A DNA stretch of 64,000 nt from Halisarca cf. caerulea. Its lineage: Eukaryota; Porifera; Demospongiae; Chondrillida; Halisarcidae. The translations under genes were made by a program, and so were the position numbers. Of this stretch, positions 1 through 8,097 are shown piece by piece. The notes below the pieces were generated by a model, which was not told the origin of the DNA, ran no database searches, and saw only the letters and a list, made by a program, of their open reading frames with translations. The stretch lies in NCBI GenBank assembly GCA_963170055.1, contig CAUJGJ010000143.1, forward strand, positions 165,294 to 229,293, in the 5' to 3' direction. Numbering within the stretch: the stretch's first letter is position 1; each line of letters starts with the position of its first letter.

Positions 1-429
1 TAAACACAATAGCAAGCCAAAAACTATAGATCAACGTATGCCGAAAATGTCTGTTGTTCATGTTGCGTATCATATTTTTTGATTTTACGAATATTTTCCA
101 GACTTTGCAGCTATTAAACAGAGTCCACTTTGGTATCATCTTGTAGCTTAGTCCCTCAGCTAAAGTTTGATAGAAAGCACAAACTGTTCCAAGTTCCTAT
201 CGCTGAGTTACGGATTCTTTTTGAACGAAGACGCAATCTTTCTTGATTTTCAATAAGCTTTGTCTTGTCTTTCTATGAGCGAATTCTCTCAAGTCATCTA
301 TCGAAATTTAGCCTATCTATTCTACTTCCAGACTGATATAATAACTAAGTAGTTTCTGTTCCAGTTTGTCTCAAAAATATTCAGGAAATTTTGGAATTGT
401 AGTACCCTATTTCCTATGGGCGCGAGTTA
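1..429. other. Non-repetitive AT-rich flank, no gene seen
   Basis: This stretch precedes satellite 1 and shows no tandem periodicity, no open frame of useful length, and no tRNA, rRNA or recognisable transposon protein. It is AT-rich with ordinary eukaryotic intergenic character. Two small features can be seen. A weak hairpin lies at 144-162 (TAGCTTAG, TCC, CTCAGCTA; 7 of 8 pairs). A 12-bp word at 308-319 (TTAGCCTATCTA) recurs in direct orientation beyond satellite 1 at 4186-4197. It could be unique chromosomal sequence or the left part of an old transposable element carrying satellite 1; nothing here decides which. Confidence 0.6.
308..319 (+). repeat. 12-bp direct repeat, left copy (flanks satellite 1)
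   Basis: TTAGCCTATCTA here is repeated exactly at 4186-4197 on the other side of satellite 1, in the same orientation. The bases upstream are also similar (GAAAT and ATAAA). A chance 12-bp match between two flanks of this size is unlikely but not excluded (expectation about 0.02 by simple counting). It may mark a duplicated flank or paired element ends. Confidence 0.45.
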
Positions 430-438
430 TAGGGTTAA
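430..438 (+). repeat. Left border word TAGGGTTAA of satellite 1
   Basis: TAGGGTTAA sits at the left edge of satellite 1 and again exactly at the right edge (4091-4099). It could be a 9-bp target-site duplication around an inserted block or a leftover of the array junction. The left copy is partly compatible with a satellite variant, because TAGATTAAGGAAGCC occurs inside the array. The insertion reading is therefore not secure. Confidence 0.4.
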
Positions 439-935
439 GGAAGCCATTTATTCACGTCTGGAAGTTTAAAATTTTCTGCAGGAAGTGTTCCTTTTGTGGC
501 AGGAAGTAATTAGATTACGTCAGGAAGTGAATATTTCCTATAGGAAGTATTCTTTTTGATGTAGGAAGCTATGTGGTCATGTCTGTAAATAAAATTTTTT
601 TCTGCCTTAAATGTTCCCTTTTATATGGGAAGCCATTTGGTCACGTCAGGAAGTGAAATTTTTTCCACAGGAAGTCTTTTCGATGAAGGAAGCCATTTAG
701 TCTCGTCTTGTGGTGACAAATTTTTTGCAAGAAGTGTTCCTTTTGTTGCAGGAAGAAATTTGATTACGTCAGGAAGGGAATTTTTTTCCGCAGGATGTTT
801 ACTCTTTGATGTAGAAAGCCATTTAGTCACGTCTGGAAGTAAAAAATTTCTTCAGGAAGTGTTCCTTTTGTGGCAGGAAGTAATTAGATTTCGTCAGGAA
901 GTGAATTTTATTCCACAGGAAGTATTCCTTTTGAT

Positions 936-2440
936 GTAGGAAGCCATGTGGTCATGTCTTGAATTAAAATTTTTCTGCAGGAAATGTTCTTTTTTATGTG
1001 GGAATCCATTTGGTCATGTCAGAAAGTGAATTTTTTTCCACACGAAGTCTTTCCTTAGATTAAGAAGCCATTTAGTCACGTATGGAAGTTAAAAATTTTC
1101 TGTAGGAAGTGTTCATTTTGTGGCAGGAAGTAATTAGATTACGTCAGGAAGTGAATTTTTCCACAGGAAGTATTCCTTTTGATGTAGGAAGCCATATGGT
1201 CATGTCTTGAAGTAAAATATTTTCAGTAAGAAATGTTTCTTTCATGTGCGAATCCATTTGGTCACGTCAGGAAGGGAAATTTTTTCCACAGGAAGTCTCT
1301 TTAGATTAAAGAAGCCATGTTATCACGTCTGGAAGTTAAAAATTTTCTGCAAAAAGTGTTCCTTTTTTGTATGGAAGTAATTAGATTACATCAGGAAGTG
1401 AATTTTTTCCATGGAAAGTATTCTTTTTGATGTAGGAAGCCATGTGGTCATGTCTGGAAATAAATTTTTTTCTGCATTAAATTTTCCCTTTCATGTGGGA
1501 ATCTATTTGGTCACGTCAGGAAGTGAAATTTTTTCCACAGGAAGTCTTTTCGATGAAGGAAGCCATTTAGTCACGTCTTGAAGTGAAAAATTCTCTGCAG
1601 GAAGTGTTCCTTTTGTGGCAGGAAGCAATTAAATTACGTCAGGAAGTGAATTTTTTACAGGAAGTTTTCTTTTTTATGTAGGAAGCCATGTGGTCATGTC
1701 TTCAAGTAAAAATTTTTCTCCAAGAAATGTTCCTTTTCATGTGGGAATCCATTTGGTCACGTCAGGAAGTGAAACTTTTTCCACAGGAAGTCTTTCATTT
1801 GAGTAAGGAAGCCATTTAGTCACGTCTGGAAGTTAAAAATTTTCTGCAGGAAGTGTTCCTTCTGTGGCAGGAAGTAATTAGATTATGTCGGGAAGTGAAT
1901 TTCTTTACAGCAAGTATTCCTGTTGATATAGGAAGCCATGTGGTCATGTCAGGAAGTAAAAATTTTTCTGCAAGAAATGTTCCTTTCATGTGGGAATCCA
2001 TTTGGTCACGTCAGGAAGTGAAGTTTTTTCCACAGGAAGTCTCCTTAGATTAAGGAAGCCATTTAGTCACGACTGGAAGTTAAAAATTACCTGCAGGAAG
2101 TGTTTGTTTTGTGGCAGGAAGTAATTAGATTACGTCAGGAAGTTTATTTTTTCCATAGGAAGTATTTCTTTTGATGTAGGAAGCCATGTGGTCGTGTCTG
2201 GAAATAAAAATTTTTCTGCATTAAATTCTCCCTTTCATATAGGAATCCATTTCGTCATGTCAGGAAGTGAAATTTTTTCCACAGGAAGTCTTCCTTTCGA
2301 TGAAGGAAGCCATTTGGTCACGTCTTAAAGGGTAAACCTTTCTGCAGGAAGTGTTCCTTTTGTGGCAGGAAGTAATTAGATTACGTCAGGAAGTGAATTT
2401 TTTCCGCAGGAAGTCTTCCTTTTGATTTGTTAATCAATGT
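936..2440. repeat. Satellite 1 HOR block, period about 248 bp
   Basis: The marker AGCCATGTGGTCATG (or a close variant) recurs at about 942, 1189, 1438, 1684, 1934, 2182 and 2432, spacings of 246-250 bp. Four different 62-bp units lie between markers. One carries the TTTCATGTGGGAATCCATTTGG type, one GATGAAGGAAGCCATTTAG, one GTGGCAGGAAGTAATTAG and one GATGTAGGAAGCCATGTGG. Copies are clearly diverged, so this HOR is older than those of satellite 2. The same period persists later: GAATCCATTATATCACG recurs at 3414 and 3664, 250 bp apart. Confidence 0.85.
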
Positions 2441-3154
2441 GGTCATGTCTTAAAGTAAAAATTTTTCTTCAGGAAATGTTCCCTTTCATGTGGGAAGCCA
2501 TTTGGTCATGTCAGGAAGTGAATTTTTTCCAGAGGAAGTCTTCCCTTTGATGAAGGAAGCCATTTAGTCACGCCTGGAAATAAAATTTTTCTGCAGGAAG
2601 TGTTCCTTTATTGGCAGGAAGCAATTTGAATACGTCAGGAAGTGAATATTTTCCTACACGAAGTTTTCCCTTTGATGTTGGAAGTCATTTAGTTACGTCT
2701 GGAAGTAAAAAAACTTTCTGCAGTAAATGTTCCCTTTCATGTGCGAAGCCATTTGTTCCCTTCAGGAAATGAATTTTTTTCCTCAGGAAGTCTTCCCTTT
2801 GATGAAGGAAGCCATTTAGTCAAGTCTTTAAGTAATAAATTTTCTGAAGGAAGTTTTTTTTGTGGCACAAAGCTCTTAGATTACGTCCGGAAGGGAAATT
2901 TTTCCACAGGAAGTCTTCTCTTTGATGAAGGAAGCCATTCAGTCACATCTGTAAGTAAAAAATTTTCTGCAAAAAGTGTTCCTTTTGTGGCAGTAAGGGA
3001 TTAGATTACATAAGGAAGTGTATTATTTTTTCCACAGGAAGTTTTTTCCTTTGATGTATGAAGCCACTTAGTCACGTCTAGATGTTCAAAATTTTCTGCA
3101 TGAAATGCTCCTTTTCATGTGGGAAGCCATTTGGTCACGTCAGGAAATGAAATT

Positions 3155-3200
3155 TTTCCACAGGAAGTCTTCCCTTTCACATCTGGAAGTAAAAATTTTT
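3155..3200. repeat. One-subunit deletion inside satellite 1
   Basis: GGAAGTCTTCCCTTT is joined directly to CACATCTGGAAG. The expected GATGAAGGAAGCCATTTAGT between them (about one 21-bp subunit) is missing. The GGAAG register is kept, as expected for slippage or unequal exchange using the 21-bp unit as the homology register. Confidence 0.6.
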
Positions 3201-4090
3201 TGCAGGAAGTGTTCCTTTTGTGGCAGGTAGCAATTAGATTACGTCAGGAAGTGAATTTTTTGCACAGGAATTTTTCCCTTTGATGTAGGAAGCCAATTAG
3301 TCACGTCTGGAAGTAAAAAATTTTCTGCAGGAAGTGTTCCTTTTGTGACAGGAAACGATTAGAATACGTCAGGAAGTGAAATTTTTCCACAGGAAGTCTT
3401 CTCTTTCATGAAGGAATCCATTATATCACGTCTGGAAGTAAAAAATTTTTTGCAAGAAGTGTTCCTTTTGTGGCAGGACGCAATTAGATTACGTGAGGAA
3501 GTGAATTTTTTTCCAAAGGAAGTTTCCCTTTTATGTAGGAAGCCATTTAGTCACGTCTGGAAGTAAAAAAGTTTCTGCATTAAGTGTTCCTTTTGTGACA
3601 GGAATCGATTAGAATATGTCAGGAAGTGAAATTTTTCCACAGGAAGTCTTCTCTTTGATGAAGGAATCCATTATATCACGTCTGGAAGTTAAAAATTTTC
3701 TGCAAGAAATTCCATTTGTGGCAGGAAGCGATTAGATTACGTGAGGAAGTGAATATTTTTCCAAAGGAAGTTTTCCCTTTGATGTAGGAAGCCATTTAGT
3801 CACGTCTGGATGTAAAAAATTTTCTGCATGAAATGTTCCTTTTCATGTGGGAAGCCATTTGGTCACGTCAGGAAATGAAATTTTTTCCACAGGAAGTCTT
3901 CCCTTTGATGAAGTAAGCCATTTAGTCACGTCTGGAAGTAAAAACTTTTTGCAGGAAGTGTTCCTTTTGTGGCAGGAAGCAATTAGATTACGTCAAGAAG
4001 TGAATATTTCCTACACGACGTTTTCCCTTTGATGTAGGAAGCCATTCAGTCATGTGTGGAAGTAAAAAAATTTCTGCAGGAAATTTTTTG

Positions 4091-4099
4091 TAGGGTTAA
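4091..4099 (+). repeat. Right border word TAGGGTTAA of satellite 1
   Basis: Exact second copy of the word at 430-438, lying where the GGAAG periodicity stops. The sequence after it (ACTGTAAACTTGC) is non-repetitive. Confidence 0.4.
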
Positions 4100-4185
4100 A
4101 CTGTAAACTTGCAAATTTGAGAGCGATCAAGCTTCAAAAGTTCTGACTTGCCTCCGAAGTTATGACCGTATGTACGACGTATAAA

Positions 4186-4197
4186 TTAGCCTATCTA
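4186..4197 (+). repeat. 12-bp direct repeat, right copy
   Basis: TTAGCCTATCTA, identical to 308-319 and in the same orientation. Together the two copies bracket satellite 1 plus about 110 bp on the left and 90 bp on the right. Confidence 0.45.
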
Positions 4198-4207
4198 CAC
4201 TCGAGAA

Positions 4208-4224
4208 CACATGGTGACCATGTG
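4208..4224. repeat. 17-bp perfect palindrome
   Basis: CACATGGT, G, ACCATGTG: two 8-bp arms that are exact reverse complements around one central base. It could be a dimeric protein-binding site or chance. There is no neighbouring gene to interpret it with. Confidence 0.6.
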
Positions 4225-4265
4225 ACCAAGGCTTGAGAAGAACTCTTGTCCATAAGAAAGTTGTG

Positions 4266-4560
4266 TCCAAAAACGCGGTCGAGCAAACTTTGGTTTATAT
4301 GTTTGAAACTACGCCAGATTATTCCTTAAGGACCGTACTTCATATACTGGTTATAGGAAGACTGTAGATCTTTCCATTCAGTTTATGTCAAGTCGTTTGC
4401 TGTTACTACCGTACTTTTTAAGCAGAAATCCTTAGACATAACAGCGGAGGGATGGACTATCGCTCTCCTATAACCAGGAAAGTAAGATAAGGACATGTTG
4501 TGTCTTGTGAATTGACTTGTATGTTCAAACTCGGAGATTTTCTCGACCGCGTTTTTGAAT
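4266..4560. repeat. Long imperfect inverted repeat (fold-back, about 288 bp)
   Basis: Three independent arm pairs share one centre. The outer pair is 4269-4283 with 4542-4556 (15 bp, exact reverse complements; AAAAACGCGGTCGAG and CTCGACCGCGTTTTT). The middle pair is 4347-4358 with 4466-4477 (12 bp exact; CTGGTTATAGGA and TCCTATAACCAG). The inner pair is 4381-4402 with 4421-4442 (imperfect). Their midpoints are 4412.5, 4412 and 4411.5, so the whole block folds back on itself with small indels. This fits a decayed fold-back or MITE-like element, or an old inverted duplication. No coding part and no clear target-site duplication was found. Confidence 0.7.
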
Positions 4561-5621
4561 CTTTACTATTTTCATATGGTGACGGAAAATCGGTCATACA
4601 GAAATTTCAAAAGATTATTGGTTGCTTTATGTACACATACATAACACATAAAGGTTCTAGTCTCTGTTTGCGCTGTTCTTTGGAGCATAGCATCTACCAA
4701 AAGTTGAAACAAGGCCTTGACTTCGAGACGTTCGGAAGCGGCAGCTATTTTGTTTTATGGCAAAACTGGACATAACTTCCCTGCGAGAAACTTCATGTGT
4801 GTCCACTGACAATGTGCGTGGTGCTAGTTCAGACTATATATTGGTCTTAACAACAGCATATTTAACAGCAGACAAATACGCCCGCAACACTTCAAAAACT
4901 TCATGTGTATCCAATAGTAATGTGCGTGGTGCTAGTGCCAAAAATTGGTCTAATCACTAGCATATTCAACCCTACACAAATACGCCCACAGCACTTCAGA
5001 ATCTTCATGTGTATCCACTGACAATGTGCGTGGTGCTAGTACTAAATATTGGTCTTAGAACCACCATATCCAACACTACACAAAATACGCCCACAGTACT
5101 TCAGAAACTTCATTTGTGTCCACTGGTAAGGTGTGTGGTGCTAGTGTCAAATATTGGTATTAGCACCAGTGTATCCAACACTACACAAATACACTTCAGA
5201 AACTTAATGCATGTGCACTTGGAATATGCATGGTGCTAGTGCCAATTTTTAGTCTTAGAACCACCATATCAAAAAGTACACAAAAATGCCCACAACACTT
5301 CAGAAACTTTATGCGTGTGCACTGGGAATGTGCGTGGCGCTAATGCCAAATATTGGTATTAGCACCAGCAAATTCAACACTACACAAATACGCCCAAAGT
5401 AGTTCAGACACTTCATGTGTGTCCACTGAGAATGTGTGTGGTTCTATTGCCAAATATTGGTCTTAGAACCACCATATCCAACACTACACAAATAAACCCA
5501 CAGCAATTCAGAAACTTCATGTGAGTCCACTGAGCATGTGCGTGGTGCTAGTGCCAAATTTTGGTCTTAGAACCACCATATCGAACACTACACAAATACA
5601 CCCACAGCAATTCAGAAACTT

Positions 5622-6010
5622 ATAATTTGGCACTAGCACCACGCACATTTTCAGTGGACTAACACCATTAACATTCCCAGTACACACGCATGAAGTTTCT
5701 GAAGTGCTGTGGGCGTTTTTGTGTAGTGTTGAATATGGTGGATATAAGACCAAAATTTAGTACTAGCACCACGCACATTGTCAGTGGATACACATGAAGA
5801 TTCTGAAGTGCTGTGGGCGTATTTGTGAACTATTGGATATGCTGGTGCTAATATAAATATTTGGCATTAGCACCATGCACATTCCCAGTGCACAGACATG
5901 AAGTTTCTGAAGTGTCTGCAGACGTTTTTGTGTAGTGTTGGATATGGTGGTTCTAAGACCAAAATTTGGCAATAGCACCACGCTCATTCCCAGTGGAAAA
6001 AAATGAAGTT
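5622..6010 (-). repeat. Inverted block of about 3.7 monomers
   Basis: At about 5622 the array flips. Forward CAGAAACTT is followed by TTTGGCACTAGCACCACGCA, the reverse complement of the monomer, and the reverse orientation continues to about 6010. Forward orientation resumes with GACCAAATATTGGTCTTAG. Inside, one inverted monomer is truncated and joined to the next near 5660-5670. Its reverse complement contains ATGTTAATGGTGTTAGTCC, close to the forward sequence ATGTTAATGGTGCTAGTCC near 6940, so the block probably derives from nearby monomers. It is the only orientation switch I saw in satellite 2. Confidence 0.88.
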
Positions 6011-6060
6011 GTGCAAAATATGACCAAATATTGGTCTTAGAACCACCATATCCAACACTA

Positions 6061-6210
6061 CACAAAAACGCTCACAGCACTTCAGAAACTTCATGCGTGT
6101 GTACTGGGAATGTGCATGGTGCTAGTACCAAATTTAGGTCTTAGAACGACCATATCAAACACTACACAAATGCACCCACAGTATTTCAGAAAATTCATGT
6201 GTGTCCACTA
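6061..6210 (+). repeat. Edge-type segment later found inside the array
   Basis: This stretch carries linked rare variants: AAAACGCTCACAGC, GCGTGTGTACTGGGAATG, GTGCATGG, GGTCTTAGAAC, ATATCAAACACTAC and GTATTTCAGAAAATTC. The same linked set appears at about 8551-8710 and again at about 11045-11205, within interior-class monomers. It is therefore the source, or a sister copy, of those two blocks. Confidence 0.75.
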
Positions 6211-8097
6211 AGAAAGTGCGTAGTGCTAGTGCCAAGTTTTGGTCTTAGAACCACCATATCCAACACTACACAAATACACCCACAGCACTTCAGAAACTTC
6301 ATGTGTGTCCACTGGGAATGAGCGTGGTGCTAGTGCCAAATTTTGGTCTTAGAACCACCATATAAAAAACTACACAAAAAAGCCCACAGCACGTCAGAAA
6401 CTTCATGTGTGTCCACTGGGAATGTGCATGGTGCTAGTGCAAATATTGGTCTTAGAAACACCAAATTCAACACTACACAAAAATGCCCACAGCACTACAG
6501 AAACTTCATGTGTGTGCACGGGAATGTGCATGGTGCTAGTACCAAATTTTGCTGTTAGAACCACCATATCCAACACTACACAAAAGTGCCCACAGACACT
6601 TCAGAAACTTCATGTGTGAGTACTGGGAATGTGCATGGTGCTAGTGCCAAAATTTGGTCTTAGAACCACCATATCCAACACTACAAAAATACACCCTAAG
6701 CAATTCAGAAACTTCACGTGTGCCCACTGGAAATTTGCGTGGTGCTAGTGCCAAATTTTGGTCTTAGATTCACCATATCCAACACTACATAAATACTCCC
6801 ACAGCAGTTCAGAAACTTAATGTGCTTCCACTAGGAATGTGCGTGGTAATAATGCCAAATATTTGTATTAGCACAATCATATCCAATAGTACACAAAAAC
6901 GCCCACAGCACTTCAAAAACTTCATGCGTGTGTACTGGGAATGTTAATGGTGCTAGTCCGAAATTTTGCTCTTAGAACCACCATATCCATCACTACACAA
7001 ATACACCCACAGGTATTCAGAACCTTTATGTGTGCCCACTGGGAATGTGCTTCGTGCTATTGCCAAATATTGGTTTTACAAACACCATATTCAACACTAC
7101 ACAAATATGCCCACAGCACTTCATAAACTTAATGTGTGTCCACTAGGAATGTGCGAGGTGCTAGTGCCAAATATTGGTCTCAGAAGCACCATATAGAACA
7201 CTACACAAAAACACCCACAGCACTTCAGAAACTTTATGCGTGTGCAGTGGGAATGTGCATGGTGCTAGTGCAGAATTTTGGTGTTAGATCCACCATATCC
7301 AACACTACACAAATACACCCACAGCAATTCAGAAACTTCATGCGTGTGTACTGGGAATGTGCATGGTGCTAGTGCTAAATTTTGGTCTTAGAACCACCAT
7401 ATTCAACACTACACAAAAACGCCCACAGACACTTCAGAAACTTCAGGTGTGTGCACATGGAATGTGCATGGTGCTAGTACCAAAATTTGTTCTTAGAATC
7501 ACCATATCCAACACTACACAAATACACCCAAAGCAATTCAGAAACTTCATGCGTGTGCACTAGGAATGTGCATGGTGCTAGTGCCAAATTTAGGTCTTAG
7601 AACCACCATATGGAATACTACACAAATACGCCCACAGCAGTTCAGTAACTTAATGTGCTTCCACTAGGAATGTGCGTGGTGCTAATGCCAAATATTTGTA
7701 TTAGAACCAGCATATCCAATAGTACACAAAAATGCCCAAAGCAGAAAGGTCATGTGTGTCCACTGGGAATGTGCGTGGTGCTAGTGCCAAATAATGGTAT
7801 TAGCACCAGCATAACCAACACTACACAAATACGCCCACAGTAGTTAAGAAACTTCATGTGTGTCCACTGGGAATGTGCGTGGTGCTAGTGCCAAATATTG
7901 GTATTAGCACCAGCATATCCAACACTACACAAATACGCCCACAGTAGTTAAGAAACTTCATGTGTGTCCACTGGGTTGTGCGTGGTGTTAGTGCCAAATA
8001 TTTTTATTAGCACCAGCATATCCAACACTACAAATATACGCCCACAGCACTTCAGAAACTTCATATGTGTCCACTGGCAATGTGCGTGGGGCTAGTG

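Larger units (their letters stand above)
430..4099. repeat. Satellite 1: nested 21/62/124/248-bp tandem array
   Basis: A GGAAG (usually GGAAGT or GGAAGC) core recurs every 20-21 bp through the array. Three kinds of 21-bp subunit alternate: GGAAGT followed by an A/T tract and CCACA or CTGCA; GGAAGT followed by TTCC, TTTGATG or TTGTGGC; and GGAAGC followed by CATTTAGTCACGTC or AATTAGATTACGTC. Three subunits give a unit of about 62 bp and six give about 124 bp. Over much of the array twelve give an HOR of about 248 bp. There are roughly 170-175 subunits, well diverged from each other. Open frames of 60-104 codons in the array (for example 625-939 and 2741-3004) are repeat by-products. No similarity to satellite 2 is evident. 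Confidence 0.95.
4100..4794. other. Non-repetitive spacer between the two satellites
   Basis: About 695 bp with neither satellite. It contains a perfect 17-bp palindrome (4208-4224), the right copy of the 12-bp direct repeat (4186-4197) and a long imperfect palindrome centred near 4412. A 91-codon open frame at 4500-4775 has no recognisable domain, overlaps one arm of the palindrome and runs up to the satellite 2 border, so it is not called as a gene. The spacer may be degraded mobile-element sequence, but no transposase or reverse transcriptase fragment was recognised. Confidence 0.6.
4795..7740 (+). repeat. Diverged edge of satellite 2, two monomer classes
   Basis: Monomers here differ from each other far more than those beyond 7740. 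Most have GGTCTTAGAACCACCATATC in place of the interior GGTATTAGCACCAGCATATC. Some interior-class monomers are mixed in (about 5148-5180, 5347-5375 and 6855-6885). Many copies read GTGCATGG and ATACACCC where the interior has GTGCGTGG and ATACGCCC. This is the usual picture of an array edge that escapes homogenisation and decays by point mutation. Array start is set at the first recognisable monomer piece, GAGAAACTTCATGTGTGTCC. Confidence 0.88.

Noticed and set aside
144..162. Small hairpin in the left flank as a regulatory element or terminator
   Set aside because: Seven of eight pairs in a short stem is expected by chance, and there is no gene nearby.
430..438. Telomeric repeat (TTAGGG)n at the satellite 1 borders
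   Set aside because: TAGGGTTA fits a single shifted telomere unit only, with no tandem copies, so there is no support for an interstitial telomere.
621..4032. Open frames of 60-104 codons in satellite 1 on both strands
   Set aside because: They follow the 21/62-bp repeat and use of GGAAG and TTTTT words. No start context, domain or conserved frame is seen.
4500..4775. 91-codon open frame in the spacer
   Set aside because: No recognisable motif, overlaps an arm of the imperfect palindrome, and runs to the edge of satellite 2. The length is compatible with chance in AT-rich DNA.
1..4794. Transposon or retroelement coding remnants in the flanks
   Set aside because: No reverse transcriptase, integrase, transposase or helicase motif was recognisable in any frame. 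Only the repeats and palindrome described were found.
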